Shown in pieces: positions 16,027 through 25,798 of a stretch of DNA of 64,000 nt. Source of the DNA: Parablautia sp. Marseille-Q6255 (GTDB taxonomy: Bacteria > Bacillota > Clostridia > Lachnospirales > Lachnospiraceae); contig NZ_CATNVD010000012.1 in assembly GCF_951230155.1 (NCBI RefSeq), forward strand, positions 1 through 64,000, given 5' to 3'. The translations under genes were made by a program, and so were the position numbers. The notes beneath the pieces were generated by a model that saw nothing but the letters and a program-made list of their open reading frames with translations, ran no database searches and was not told the origin of the DNA. Positions within the stretch are counted from its first letter, which is position 1, and every line of letters begins with the position of its first letter.

Positions 16027-17250
16027 TCACACGCCTTTGCGGTCACGCATGCGGATCATCCCGAGTATCCCCTGCGCCTGCGATGCGCACGTCTCATACT
16101 CCTGCTCGCTCATCACTCCTGTCACAAACCCGAACTCTCCGTCAAGCTCTGCTTCTACCGGCTCGACCGCGCCAAATATCTGCTCCATCTCAGATAATTC
16201 CCGCGCCGCGCCCTTTGCGCGCACAAAAAATCGCTTTTTCGTACCGGAGACATCTTTGAGCTCCTGCCTGTGCGGATCCCAGGAAGAGACTACCCCCGTT
16301 CCAAGCGTCTGTGCCGCCTCTGCCACATCTGCCACAACCGCGCTCGCAGTCGCCTCTTTTCCGGCTCCCTGCCCGTAAAACATAGCGTCGCCGAGCATAT
16401 TTCCATGTACAAAGATCGCGTTAAACACACCGTTTACTGCAAAAAGAGGATCGTCCTTTTCCACCAGATAGGGCGCCACCATCGCCATCACCTGATCCTT
16501 CTGCCTGCTGCTGTAAGCAAGCAGCTTGATCGTCCGCCCCATCGCTTTCGCATAACGGATGTCTGCGGAAGTGATCTTCGTTATCCCCTCTGTATAAATA
16601 TCCGTAAAATCAACACGCTTCCCATATGCCAGAGAGGACAGGATGGCGATCTTGCGGCACGCGTCATGCCCTTCTATATCAGCCTCCGGGTTCCGCTCCG
16701 CATATCCTTTCTGCTGTGCGTCGCGCAGCACATCGTCAAACTCCAGCCCTTCATCGATCATCTTGCTCAAAATATAATTCGTCGTACCATTTAAGATACC
16801 TGTGATCTCATCGATCACATCCGCGCTCAGAGAGGTCCGAAGCGGGCGGATGATCGGGATACCGCCTCCGCAGCTCGCCTCAAAGAGGTAGCTTGCGCCA
16901 TGCTCCTTCGCAAGCTGCTGAAGCTGTGTGCCATGACGCGCGACGAGCTCTTTGTTTGAGGTACAGACACTCTTGCCAGCCTCGAGCGCACGCCTGGAAA
17001 AAGTAAAGGCCGGCTCTGTACCACCCATCACCTCTACTACCACCTGGATCTGCGGATCATTTACGATCACTTCATAGTCATGCACGATCTTTTCCTGATT
17101 CGGATCCCCTGGAAAATCCCTCAGATCCAGAATATATTTCACATGGAGATCAACTCCTGTCTTCTCAAGTATACTGTCGTGGTTCGTGTTTATTACCTCC
17201 ACCACGCCAGATCCCACTGTACCATAGCCCAGCACTGCAACCTGTACCAT
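16027..17250 (-). CDS. hom: Homoserine dehydrogenase
   Basis: NAD(P)-dependent reduction of aspartate semialdehyde to homoserine, the branch point to threonine and methionine. The 407 residues carry the Rossmann motif VAVLGYGTVGSG (residues 4-15), the catalytic-core phrase GILNGTTNYIL and the conserved FxDVLxxAQxxGYAExxPxxDxxGxDAxRK region, plus a C-terminal ACT-like part (FFVRAKGAARELSEMEQIFG) for allosteric control. It sits between the ACT-domain gene (15 nt upstream) and apgM. Confidence 0.96.
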   Translation of the reverse strand: MVQVAVLGYGTVGSGVVEVINTNHDSILEKTGVDLHVKYILDLRDFPGDPNQEKIVHDYEVIVNDPQIQVVVEVMGGTEPAFTFSRRALEAGKSVCTSNKELVARHGTQLQQLAKEHGASYLFEASCGGGIPIIRPLRTSLSADVIDEITGILNGTTNYILSKMIDEGLEFDDVLRDAQQKGYAERNPEADIEGHDACRKIAILSSLAYGKRVDFTDIYTEGITKITSADIRYAKAMGRTIKLLAYSSRQKDQVMAMVAPYLVEKDDPLFAVNGVFNAIFVHGNMLGDAMFYGQGAGKEATASAVVADVAEAAQTLGTGVVSSWDPHRQELKDVSGTKKRFFVRAKGAARELSEMEQIFGAVEPVEAELDGEFGFVTGVMSEQEYETCASQAQGILGMIRMRDRKGV

Positions 17251-17265
17251 ATGCGTCTCCTCCGT

Positions 17266-17709
17266 CTACTCTCTTGCCACGATTTTTAAATACTGTATTC
17301 CTTCTCTGTGCTCGATCGCTTCTATCATAGCAGAAACGTCTCCCGTAGCCGGCAGCACCTCCACACTCAGGGTCAGTGTCGCTACCCCATTCGTAGGAAT
17401 ACTCTGATGGATCGTCAGGATATTTGCCTTATAGTCCGCCACAATGTGCAGCACCTCTGACAAAAGCCCCTGCTCATCGCACATCTGCATGACAAATGTC
17501 AGCGTCTTTCCCTTCACATTATCACGAAACGGAAAAATATCATCCTTATATTTATAAAACGAGCTTCTGCTGATCCCTACCTGATCGGCAGCCTCCTGCA
17601 CCGTAGCCACACGCCGCGTATCAAGAAGCCGCTTGGCTTCTACCACCTTCAGCAATACCTCCGGCACCGCTTTTTCTCTGACTACAAAATACTTTTTCTT
17701 GTCCGGCAT
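17266..17709 (-). CDS. ACT-domain protein, PheB/UPF0735 type
   Basis: A 147-residue protein with an N-terminal helix-turn-helix-like segment (TVQEAADQVGISRSSFYKYKDDIFPF) and a C-terminal ACT domain (about residues 70-145, with QGLLSEVLHIVADYKANILTIHQSIP). ACT domains bind amino acids. The start has GGAGGAGAG upstream. It is the first gene of the ACT-hom-apgM operon, an arrangement common in clostridia, and probably senses an amino acid of the threonine branch. Confidence 0.88.
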   Translation of the reverse strand: MPDKKKYFVVREKAVPEVLLKVVEAKRLLDTRRVATVQEAADQVGISRSSFYKYKDDIFPFRDNVKGKTLTFVMQMCDEQGLLSEVLHIVADYKANILTIHQSIPTNGVATLTLSVEVLPATGDVSAMIEAIEHREGIQYLKIVARE

Positions 17710-17801
17710 ATTTCTCTCCTCCCAAGGCGAATACAGCATCCGCCGTCTCCATACACCCGTTGGGTGTTTGTCTCAGAAATACGTTTGTGTATCACTCAAG
17801 G

Positions 17802-17830
17802 ATATTACCACATTTTATCCCGCGGTGCAA
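17802..17830 (-). promoter_or_regulatory. Promoter of the ACT-hom-apgM operon
   Basis: Minus-strand -35 TTGCAC (17825-17830), 17-bp spacer, -10 TAATAT (17802-17807). The leader is about 90 nt; I looked for a T-box and did not see one. Confidence 0.6.
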
Positions 17831-17906
17831 CCCCTTTTCTGTCTCATCCAAACGGTGCCGCGCCTGCTGTTGTGCGTAATCCGGCTATCCGCTGCTTTTT
17901 TCCGTT

Positions 17907-17955
17907 TACAGCAAAGGCAGCCGTAGCTTATGCCACAGACTGCCTTTGCCTTTAT
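17907..17955 (-). other. Inverted repeat after prfB
   Basis: GGCAAAGGCAG and CTGCCTTTGC pair across about 25 nt, but no T-run follows on the minus strand. It may be a weak terminator or an RNA 3' end structure. Confidence 0.4.
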
Positions 17956-17976
17956 CCATTTCGATATTTTTTGTTT

Positions 17977-19105
17977 TTATTCTTCTTCTGCCCGTTTTCC
18001 GCCAAGCGACAGCCATTTCAGATAGGCATTAATGAATGGGTCGATATTGCCATCCATAACTGCGTCGACATTGCCGGACTCCTCCCCGGTACGCAGATCC
18101 TTGACCATCTTGTACGGCTGCATGACATAGGAGCGGATCTGGTTGCCCCAGCCGATCTCCTTTACCTCGCCGCGGATATCCGATGCCTTCTCCGCATTTT
18201 CCTGCTGCTTCAAAAGATACAGCTTCGCCTTGAGCATCTGCATGGCCTTGTCCTTGTTCTGGTGCTGTGAACGCTCGTTCTGGCACTGTACGACAATCCC
18301 GGTCGGCAGATGCGTGATGCGGATCGCGGAAGACGTCTTGTTGATGTGCTGTCCGCCTGCACCGCTGGAACGGTACGTATCAATACGCAGATCGTCCATA
18401 TTGATCTCGACATCGAGGTCCTCCTCAATATCCGGCATGACCTCACAGCTCACAAAGGAGGTCTGGCGCTTTCCTGCCGCATTGAAGGGCGAAATGCGCA
18501 CAAGGCGATGAACGCCTTTTTCGGATTTCAGGTAGCCGTATGCCTTTGGCCCGTTGACCTGAAATGTCACTGCCTTGATCCCTGCCTCGTCGCCGTCGAG
18601 ATAATCCAGCACTTCGACCTGATATCCCTTCTTGTCTGCCCAACGGGTGTACATGCGGTAGAGCATCGACGCCCAGTCACATGACTCTGTACCGCCTGCT
18701 CCTGCATGCAGCGTCACGATCGCATTTGATTCATCATACTCGCCGGACAGAAGCGTCTTGATGCGGATATCCTCAAGCGTATTCTGGAAACTCTCCAGGG
18801 TCTCCTCGATCTCAGGGATCACATCCGGATCATTCTCCTCGTATCCCATCTCGATCAGCATGCCGATCTCCTCATACTGCTCCTCCAGCTTCTGATACGT
18901 CTCAATATCATCCTTCAAAGACTTCAAAAGCTTCATGGACTCCTGCGAACGCTCCGGATCATCCCAGAAATCAGGCTCTTCCATCCTGCGCTCCAGCTCC
19001 TGTACCTTCTGCTCTTTACCAGCTAAGTTAAAGTGAATCCCTCACTTCCACTAATGGTTTTGTATAGCTGTTTAAAACGACTTTGAACTGATCCAGTTCA
19101 ACCAT
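17977..19105 (-). CDS. prfB: Peptide chain release factor 2, programmed +1 frameshift
   Basis: Release factor for UGA and UAA stops. The gene reads as join(19031..19105, 17977..19029), giving 375 residues. The first 25 codons from ATG 19105 end at SL followed by an in-frame TAA. Skipping one base gives AAC and then a continuous frame (LAGKEQKVQELERRMEEPDFWDD). The product has the SPF-like specificity region and the GGQ motif (RSSGAGGQHINKT). It lies 55 nt downstream of secA on the same strand. The usual recoding stop in this gene is UGA; here it is UAA. Confidence 0.95.
19026..19044 (-). other. prfB frameshift site
   Basis: Minus strand GTGAGGGATTCACTTTAAC: a Shine-Dalgarno-like AGGG, five bases, then CTT-T-AA-C. 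The ribosome should slip from CTT to TTT and continue at AAC. The classic site is CTT-TGA-C with a three-base gap to the internal Shine-Dalgarno. Confidence 0.85.
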
Positions 19106-19160
19106 AGCTTCACCTTCTTTCTTTTTTTGAAAACCTGCGCAGCTTTGCTGCGCTATTGCT

Positions 19161-21731
19161 TTATGCCTTGCGTCCGCAGCACTGCTTGTACTTCTTGCCG
19201 CTGCCGCACGGACACGGATCGTTCGGATAGATCTTCTCCGCTGCACGCTTCTTCGGCGCGCGCGGTCCGGTCTCATCCTTGTTCGTTCCAGTCACCTTTG
19301 CGACCTCCTCACGCTCTACCTTCTGCTCTACCTTGATGTGGAACAGCAGGCGGACCGTATCCTCCTGGATCGCCGCAGTCATAGCATCAAACATCTCGTA
19401 TGCGCTCATCTTGTACTCTACAAGCGGATCCTTCTGTCCGTATGCCTGCAGCCCGATCCCCTGGCGCAGCTGATCCATATCGTCAATATGATCCATCCAC
19501 TTGCGGTCGATCACTTTAAGCAGGATGACACGCTCGATCTCACGGATCTGCTCCTGCTCCTTAAACTCAGCTTCCTTCTGCTCATAAAGCTTTACTGCCT
19601 GCTCCTTGAGAAGCTGCTTCAGCTCGTTTTTATTAGAAACACCGTCCAGCACTTCCTGCGTCACCGGCTTTAACGGGATCGTCGGCAGAAGCACAGAATT
19701 GAGTTCCCGCACGTCCCAGGCTTCGCGGTCAGAGCTTTCGCCAAAGCACATATCTACTGTATTATCTACAATATCCGTGATCATCTTGAAAATGGAGTCA
19801 CGCATACTCTCACCGTCAAGCACGCGTCTTCTCTCCGCATAAATGATCTCTCTTTGCTCATTATTGACCTGATCATACTCGAGCAGGTTCTTACGGATAC
19901 CGAAGTTGTTGCTCTCGATCTTCATCTGCGCCTTCTCGATCGCATTAGACAGCATCTTGTGCTCGATCTGCTCGCCTTCCTCTACGCCGAGCGACTGGAA
20001 TACCTTCATCATCTTTTCTGATCCGAACAGACGCATCAGGTCATCCTCAAGAGAGATGTAAAATCTTGACTCACCCGGATCTCCCTGACGTCCGGAACGT
20101 CCGCGCAGCTGATTGTCGATACGTCTCGACTCATGACGCTCCGTACCGATGATCTTCAGTCCGCCTGCCGCTCTTGCCTCTTCATCAAGCTTAATATCCG
20201 TACCACGGCCCGCCATATTCGTCGCGATCGTCACTGCGCCATGTACTCCGGCATCTGCCACGATCTCAGCCTCCAGCTCATGGAACTTCGCATTGAGCAC
20301 CTTATGCTGGATCCCCTCGCGCTTGAGCATACCGGAGAGCAGCTCTGAAACCTCGATCGTGATCGTACCTACCAGTACCGGCTGTCCCTGCGCATGCGCC
20401 TGCTTGACTGCCTCAACGACTGCCCGGTACTTCTCTTTCTTTGTCATATATACTGCATCGTCATAGTCTACACGCTGTACCGGACGGTTTGTCGGTATCT
20501 CAATAACATCCATTCCGTAAATATCACGGAACTCCTTCTCCTCCGTAAGCGCTGTACCGGTCATACCGGCTTTCTTTTTATACTTATTGAAGAAGTTCTG
20601 GAAGGTGATCGTGGCAAGCGTCTTGCTCTCGCGCTTTACCTTCACATGCTCCTTCGCCTCGATCGCCTGATGCAGGCCGTCCGAATAGCGGCGTCCCGGC
20701 ATGATACGTCCGGTAAACTCATCAACGATCATGACCTGATCGTCCTTTACGACGTAGTCCTGATCCCGGAACATCAGATTGTGCGCCCGCAGCGCCAGAT
20801 CCACATTGTGCTGGATCTCGAGGTTCTCTGCATCAGAGAAGTTCTCGATCTGGAAAAACTTCTCTACCTTGTGCACACCCTGCTCCGTCAGAGTAACAAT
20901 CTTGTCCTTTTCATTGACAATGAAATCTCCCGTCTCCGTGATCTCCTCGCCCATGATCGCCGTCATCTTTGTGACCTCGCCGCTCGCCTCGCCGCGCTCC
21001 AGCTGACGCGCCAGAATATCACAGACCTCGTACAGCTTTGTGGATTTACCGGACTGGCCGGAGATAATCAGCGGCGTACGCGCCTCATCGATCAGCACAG
21101 AGTCGACCTCATCGATGATCGCATAGACAAGATCTCTTTGCACGAGCTGCTCCTTGTAGATCACCATGTTATCGCGCAGGTAATCAAAGCCCAGCTCATT
21201 ATTCGTAATATATGTGATGTCGCAGGCATACTGCTCCCGTCTCTCGTCATTATCCATCGAGTTGAGCACGCATCCGACCTTCAGTCCGAGAAACTCATGG
21301 ACCTGTCCCATCCACTCAGCGTCACGGTGCGCCAGATAGTCGTTGACTGTGACGATATGGACGCCCTCGCCGGTAAGCGCATTCAAGTATGCCGGCAGCG
21401 TCGATACGAGCGTCTTACCTTCACCTGTCCTCATCTCTGCGATACGGCCCTGGTGGAGAATGATACCGCCGATGAGCTGTACACGATAATGCTCCATATT
21501 CAGTACACGCTTTGCAGCCTCGCGCACAGTGGCAAATGCCTCCGGCAAAAGATCATCCAGCGTCTCGCCCTTTGCATAACGCTCTTTGTACTCCTTTGTC
21601 TTTGCCTTTAACTCCTCGTCAGAGAGAGCCTGCATCTGCGGGCGCAGACTTTCTATTTTGTCCACGATCGGCATGATCATTTTCAGCTCACGCTGACTGT
21701 GGGTTCCAAAAATCTTTTTTACTAAATTCAT
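19161..21731 (-). CDS. secA: Protein translocase ATPase SecA
   Basis: Motor of the Sec pathway. The 856 residues show Walker A RTGEGKT (101-107), the DEVD box in [15 protein letters not shown], the [23 protein letters not shown] motif and the C-terminal zinc motif [15 protein letters not shown] that binds SecB or the membrane surface. The start MNLVKKIFG was chosen because GGAGAG lies just upstream; a longer frame has no ribosome site. A short GC hairpin separates it from prfB. Confidence 0.98.
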   Translation of the reverse strand: MNLVKKIFGTHSQRELKMIMPIVDKIESLRPQMQALSDEELKAKTKEYKERYAKGETLDDLLPEAFATVREAAKRVLNMEHYRVQLIGGIILHQGRIAEMRTGEGKTLVSTLPAYLNALTGEGVHIVTVNDYLAHRDAEWMGQVHEFLGLKVGCVLNSMDNDERREQYACDITYITNNELGFDYLRDNMVIYKEQLVQRDLVYAIIDEVDSVLIDEARTPLIISGQSGKSTKLYEVCDILARQLERGEASGEVTKMTAIMGEEITETGDFIVNEKDKIVTLTEQGVHKVEKFFQIENFSDAENLEIQHNVDLALRAHNLMFRDQDYVVKDDQVMIVDEFTGRIMPGRRYSDGLHQAIEAKEHVKVKRESKTLATITFQNFFNKYKKKAGMTGTALTEEKEFRDIYGMDVIEIPTNRPVQRVDYDDAVYMTKKEKYRAVVEAVKQAHAQGQPVLVGTITIEVSELLSGMLKREGIQHKVLNAKFHELEAEIVADAGVHGAVTIATNMAGRGTDIKLDEEARAAGGLKIIGTERHESRRIDNQLRGRSGRQGDPGESRFYISLEDDLMRLFGSEKMMKVFQSLGVEEGEQIEHKMLSNAIEKAQMKIESNNFGIRKNLLEYDQVNNEQREIIYAERRRVLDGESMRDSIFKMITDIVDNTVDMCFGESSDREAWDVRELNSVLLPTIPLKPVTQEVLDGVSNKNELKQLLKEQAVKLYEQKEAEFKEQEQIREIERVILLKVIDRKWMDHIDDMDQLRQGIGLQAYGQKDPLVEYKMSAYEMFDAMTAAIQEDTVRLLFHIKVEQKVEREEVAKVTGTNKDETGPRAPKKRAAEKIYPNDPCPCGSGKKYKQCCGRKA

Positions 21732-21822
21732 TGTGTCTCTCCATTTCAAACATAATTTCCTTTCTATTGTATCACTTTCGCTACTGCAACACAATTAAAT
21801 TTTTTGTGAACAAAAAACGGGA

Positions 21823-21857
21823 ACAAAAAACGGGAGTGCTGCAAAACAGCACCCCCG
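21823..21857 (-). terminator. Terminator after hpf
   Basis: Minus-strand GGGGGTGCTG/CAGCACTCCC hairpin with a TTTTG loop, followed by GTTTTTTG. It separates hpf from secA. Confidence 0.85.
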
Positions 21858-21877
21858 GTCTGCCATATCCTGTATAC

Positions 21878-22405
21878 TTAGAACTCCGGCTCCATCAGCC
21901 CGTATGTGTTTCCTTTTCTCTTGTATACGACATTGATCTCCTCTGTCTCTGCATTATTAAATACAAAGAAGCTGTGTCCGAGAAGCTCCATCTGTACGCA
22001 TGCGTCTTCCGGATACATCGGCTTCATGTCAAAATGCTTCGTACGGATGATCTTTACCTCCTCAAGAGGCTCGGACTCTTTTTCGATAAATTCTTTTTTG
22101 AAGTTTCCGCCCTCCTGATGCTTTGCAATGATTTTCTCCTTATATTTGCGGAGCTGACGCTCAATCACCTCTTCTACAAGATCAATAGACACGTACATAT
22201 CGTTGCTCACCTGCTCTGAACGGATGATATTGCCTTTTACCGGGATCGTCACCTCGATTTTCTGACGCTCCTTCTCAACGCTCAGTGTCACGACCACTTC
22301 CGTGTCTGGTGTGAAATACCGCTCCAGCTTACCGAGCTTATCCTTGATCGCTGCTTTTAATCCTTCTGTCACTTCGATATTTTTCCCGCTGATCGTATAT
22401 TTCAT
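21878..22405 (-). CDS. hpf: Ribosome hibernation promoting factor, long form
   Basis: A 175-residue protein that dimerises 70S ribosomes in stationary phase. The N-terminal S30AE domain (KYTISGKNIEVTEGLKAAIKDKLGKLERYF) is joined by a linker to the C-terminal domain (VKIIRTKHFDMKPMYPEDACVQMELLGHSFFVFNNAETEEINVVYKRKGNTYGLMEP), which marks the long form. AAAGGAG lies 9 nt before the ATG. It is a single-gene unit with its own terminator. Confidence 0.96.
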   Translation of the reverse strand: MKYTISGKNIEVTEGLKAAIKDKLGKLERYFTPDTEVVVTLSVEKERQKIEVTIPVKGNIIRSEQVSNDMYVSIDLVEEVIERQLRKYKEKIIAKHQEGGNFKKEFIEKESEPLEEVKIIRTKHFDMKPMYPEDACVQMELLGHSFFVFNNAETEEINVVYKRKGNTYGLMEPEF

Positions 22406-22514
22406 ATAATCCAACTCCTTTACCTGTATTCGGTCTGTCGACTTAGCCTTATTATATCACATACTCGATTTTTTTCAACCAAAACTGTAGCCTCTGTCAA
22501 AGTTTTCTAAAAAT

Positions 22515-23315
22515 TTACTGTCTTTCTATCTGTTCACAGTAACATTGACATATTTCGAGCACCTCACGGTACGCCAGCTTCCCGCCAAATATATCCAGCG
22601 CACTTCCTACCGTCACATCCAGCCGCCCTTTCCCTAATTCCCGAAGCAAGAGCAGATCTTCTCTGCACCCGATACCGCCCGCATACGTCACCGGACATTT
22701 TCCCCAGTCTCCCAGCAATGCTGCGACAGGCGCTTCGATCCCGGAGGCCTTCCCCTCTACATCTGCCGCATGGATCAGAAACTCATCACAAAATCCGTGC
22801 AGCGCGTCCAGCACCTGGTGGTCCAGAGGCACCTGTGTAAATTTCTGCCACCGGTCTGTCACGATATAATATACGCCGTCTTTTCTCCGGCAGCTTAAAT
22901 CCAGTACAAGACGCTCTTTTCCGACTGCCCTTACCAGCCGCTCCAGCCTCTCATAATCGATCTTCCCATCCCGGAACACATACGAAGTGACGATCACATG
23001 AGATGCGCCGGCGTCCAGAAATTCTTCTGCATTCTCCTGCGTAATACCACCGCCGATCTGCATCCCGCCCGGATAAGCAGCAAGCGCAGCCTTTGCCTGC
23101 CGCTTCGTCTCCCCGTAATGTTCAGATGCCGGAGGATTAAGCAAAATAATATGTCCGCCTGTAAGCCCCTGTTCCTGATACAGTCTTGCATAAAACGCCG
23201 CATCCTGACTGGAGACAAAATTTTCTTCCGCCCAGTCTCCCTGATCCCTCAGGCTGCCTCCTACGATCTGCTTTACCTTTCCATTATGTATATCAATACA
23301 TGGCCGAAAACGCAT
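22515..23315 (-). CDS. hisA: Eukaryotic-type HisA (ProFAR isomerase)
   Basis: Isomerase of the fourth histidine-biosynthesis step. The 266-residue protein starts FRPCIDIHNGKVKQIVGG, with the catalytic Asp at residue 8 and a second candidate in VLDLSCR, and shows QIGGGITQENAEEFLDAGASHVIVTSYVF and TYAGGIG phosphate loops. Wording and length match the fungal/plant HIS6-like branch rather than the usual bacterial HisA. No other histidine gene is nearby, so it stands alone between hpf and a lipoprotein gene. Confidence 0.85.
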   Translation of the reverse strand: MRFRPCIDIHNGKVKQIVGGSLRDQGDWAEENFVSSQDAAFYARLYQEQGLTGGHIILLNPPASEHYGETKRQAKAALAAYPGGMQIGGGITQENAEEFLDAGASHVIVTSYVFRDGKIDYERLERLVRAVGKERLVLDLSCRRKDGVYYIVTDRWQKFTQVPLDHQVLDALHGFCDEFLIHAADVEGKASGIEAPVAALLGDWGKCPVTYAGGIGCREDLLLLRELGKGRLDVTVGSALDIFGGKLAYREVLEICQCYCEQIERQ

Positions 23316-23464
23316 CCTGCCCCCTCCTTTGCTATGTATGGCTGTATACCTTCATCATTCTTTCTGTCCTTTTATCAGCCTTATTTTCCCGGATAATCGC
23401 TTACAGCGCTGCGCATCCTTCCCACGCAGCGCTGTATCTGTCTGTGCCAGCGTCCGGACAGTAC

Positions 23465-23962
23465 TCAGCGGTTTTCCCGGTTGTCTGTCTCATTGCCTGT
23501 CAGCTCATCTACACCATCTTCCACACCGTCAATGATATCCTTTCCGGCGTCACCGACTCCGTCTACGATGTCCCGGCCTGCATCGCCGATGTCACCGCCC
23601 TTTTCATTGTCTCCGGCATTATCGATCACATCGTTATCCCTTGCAGCTCCGTCATTGACATCATCTGTGACACCGTTTACATCTCCGGTGTTTTCTGTTG
23701 CCACATTATTTTGTGCACCGCCCTCTGTGCCGTCAGTCCTGCCTGCGTCATCTCTGCGGTCGGTCTGCCGCATATCGTCCGTCTGATCCATGGTTTCTGC
23801 CGGACGGTCCGGCCCCTTCTTATCGCTCTGGCGCTGTTCCGTCATCGCAGCATTCGTTTCCTTTTCCGTAGCTGTGTTTCTGTCATTGCTGCCGCAGCCT
23901 GTCAGCATAGCCATACAGCAGGCACAGGCAACACCTAATGCGTATCTCTTCCAGTGTTTCAT
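23465..23962 (-). CDS. Acidic lipoprotein
   Basis: A 165-residue predicted lipoprotein: basic start (MKHWKRYALG), hydrophobic core and lipobox LTGC at about residues 20-23. The rest is very rich in Asp, Gly, Asn and Thr, with imperfect repeats of the type GDAGRDIVDG/GDAGKDIIDG near the end. I do not recognise a domain. The start has AGGAG upstream. The 200 bp upstream of it (to 24162) show nothing clear. Confidence 0.7.
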   Translation of the reverse strand: MKHWKRYALGVACACCMAMLTGCGSNDRNTATEKETNAAMTEQRQSDKKGPDRPAETMDQTDDMRQTDRRDDAGRTDGTEGGAQNNVATENTGDVNGVTDDVNDGAARDNDVIDNAGDNEKGGDIGDAGRDIVDGVGDAGKDIIDGVEDGVDELTGNETDNRENR

Positions 23963-24162
23963 AGCTCCTGTCTCCTTTTTCTTAAAATCCTGTAATTTAC
24001 CGGCTGCCAAAAAACAGATGACTGTTCCTTTTCTGAGCCGTTATGTTAGTAATATGTACTTTTCGTCTGTTTTTATTCTGAAATCGCAGGAATTATTTTT
24101 TTAAAAAGAAACACAATAAAAAACACCATCTGCGGTCAGCGCCGCTCTTTCACAGCTCGCCC

Positions 24163-25032
24163 TCAGCGCTTCTCTCCGATGAAAAAGAGTGCCAGCGTGC
24201 CCGGACCGGAATGTGCCCCGATCGTCGGACCTACGGGGTTTATCAGAAATTTTTCAATGCCAAAGCGCTTCTGCACAAGCTCCTTTACATAGACGGCGTC
24301 CTCATAGCAGTCTCCATGACTGATAAAGACCGTATCATTTTCACCGCGGTACGCTCCCATCTGTTTTTCCATATTGTCCACCAGTGTATGCAGTGATTTT
24401 TTCCTTCCGCGTACCTTCGATAACGGGATCAGATGCCCCTCATCATCTACGTGAAGCACCGGCTTTAAGTTGATCATCGTCCCAAGCACTGCCGCCGTCT
24501 TCGATACACGGCCGCCCCGGTAGAGATGAAACAGGTCATCCACTGTGAAATTGTGGCAGACATGATACCGATACTCCTCAAGCCACGCTGTCATCTCTTC
24601 ATAATCTGCCCCTGATGCCTGTTTTTCCAGCGCCTTATGGACCAGGAGTCCCTCTCCCATCGAAGCTGCAAGTGAATCGATCACGGTGATCCGGCAGTCC
24701 GGCTGCTCCTCCATAAGCTCCGAAGCTGCAAGCCGCACGCTGTTGAAGGTGCCGCTCAGCCCACTGGAAAATGCAATGTGTATAATATTCTTATTTATCT
24801 GAAGGAACTCTTTTAGCTTCTCCTTCGCCTCCTCCGGATTGACCTGAGACGTAGTAGGCATACAGCCTTCCCTCATTTTTTTGTAAAACTCTTCACTGGA
24901 AAGAGAGTTCTCCGCTGTATACGTCACTCCGTCCATCAGATACGTCAGCGACATCATGGGAAGCCCGTGCTCCTGCCTGTACGCATCCGGCAGATCTGTC
25001 ATATTGTCTGTTGTAATCAAATATTTTTCCAT
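24163..25032 (-). CDS. DegV family fatty-acid-binding protein
   Basis: A 289-residue DegV (FakB-type) protein. The TTDNMTDLP start, the PTTSQVNPEE motif (residues 59-68) and SSGLSGTFNSVRLAA are the family's fatty-acid-binding landmarks. FakB proteins present bound fatty acids to the kinase FakA; no fakA is in view. It stands alone on the minus strand and is divergent from the 25156 gene. Confidence 0.93.
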   Translation of the reverse strand: MEKYLITTDNMTDLPDAYRQEHGLPMMSLTYLMDGVTYTAENSLSSEEFYKKMREGCMPTTSQVNPEEAKEKLKEFLQINKNIIHIAFSSGLSGTFNSVRLAASELMEEQPDCRITVIDSLAASMGEGLLVHKALEKQASGADYEEMTAWLEEYRYHVCHNFTVDDLFHLYRGGRVSKTAAVLGTMINLKPVLHVDDEGHLIPLSKVRGRKKSLHTLVDNMEKQMGAYRGENDTVFISHGDCYEDAVYVKELVQKRFGIEKFLINPVGPTIGAHSGPGTLALFFIGEKR

Positions 25033-25155
25033 AATCCTCCTCCTTATCCATACCCGAAGTCATCTTATCACGTTTCGCCCTGATTTGTAAATGTTATCAT
25101 AAAGCCTGCACTCAGAAAATACAATGTAATAAATAAAAATTTTCCGGAGCAACCC

Positions 25156-25647
25156 ATGAATACCAAACCCAAGATTTTTGTATTTAAAATGCGCGAAATT
25201 GTCTACACACTGCTGCTGGTCCTTTTGGCCGCATTGCTGCTCCTGTGCCTGGTGCTGATGTTTTCCGGACAAACGCCAGAATCACAGCAGACACAGACCC
25301 AAAGCGCCCCGGCGCAAAACGAGAGCACGGATACGCCGTCTGATGCGCCTGCATCCTATGTTCCCGGTGTATACACCTCCCCGATCACGCTGGGTACCTC
25401 CTGCGTAGATGTCGAGGTGACGGTGGACTCTGACCGCATCCGCGCGATCCGCCTTGTTAATCTCAGTGATTCGGCTGCAGCAGCCTATCCGCTCGTCTCC
25501 CCTTCTCTGGATCATATCACCACACAGATCCTCGAGACACAGACGCTTGAGGGGATTACCTGCCCGCAGGAAAACCGCTACACCTCGCAGGTACTTCTCT
25601 CGGCAATCTCTGATGCACTGACTCTCGCCTCAGATACCGACTCATGA
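25156..25647 (+). CDS. Membrane-anchored protein with an FMN-bind-like domain
   Basis: A 163-residue protein with one N-terminal membrane anchor (about residues 15-37), a Gln/Thr/Ser-rich linker and a C-terminal domain (about 68-160). The pattern YVPGVYTSPI... VDVEVTVDSDRIRAIRLVNL... YTSQVLLSAISDALTLA follows the layout of FMN_bind domains, but the SGAT-T motif that carries the flavin-linked threonine is replaced by CPQENRYTS. It may therefore not bind FMN covalently. GGAG precedes the ATG. Function unknown. Confidence 0.65.
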   Translation: MNTKPKIFVFKMREIVYTLLLVLLAALLLLCLVLMFSGQTPESQQTQTQSAPAQNESTDTPSDAPASYVPGVYTSPITLGTSCVDVEVTVDSDRIRAIRLVNLSDSAAAAYPLVSPSLDHITTQILETQTLEGITCPQENRYTSQVLLSAISDALTLASDTDS

Positions 25648-25693
25648 CGGCACAGCTTTTGTCCTGTACGCAGGAAAAGCCTTTGCCGCAGCA

Positions 25694-25750
25694 CAAAAAT
25701 ACCGGATCTATCCCTTCTGTATTTTTCATCAGGATAGATCCGGTATTTTT
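25694..25750. terminator. Bidirectional terminator
   Basis: ATACCGGATCTATCC/GGATAGATCCGGTAT, a perfect 15-bp stem with A-run and T-run on the two sides. It serves the 25156 gene and the opposing focA. Confidence 0.9.
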
Positions 25751-25798
25751 ATGTATTTTTATAGTTTTTGCTTTTTTGTTTTTTCTGCAGCTCTGCTA

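Noticed and set aside
17710-17976. T-box riboswitch before the ACT-hom-apgM operon
   Set aside because: The leader after the promoter is too short and lacks the T-box word and the specifier-loop structure.
19028-19276. A separate small gene ahead of prfB
   Set aside because: Its last 25 codons are the first part of prfB before the frameshift; the part before ATG 19105 is secA sequence in another frame.
20394-21611. A 405-codon open frame on the plus strand
   Set aside because: It lies wholly opposite secA, has no ribosome site and no recognisable protein pattern; it is a shadow of secA codon use.
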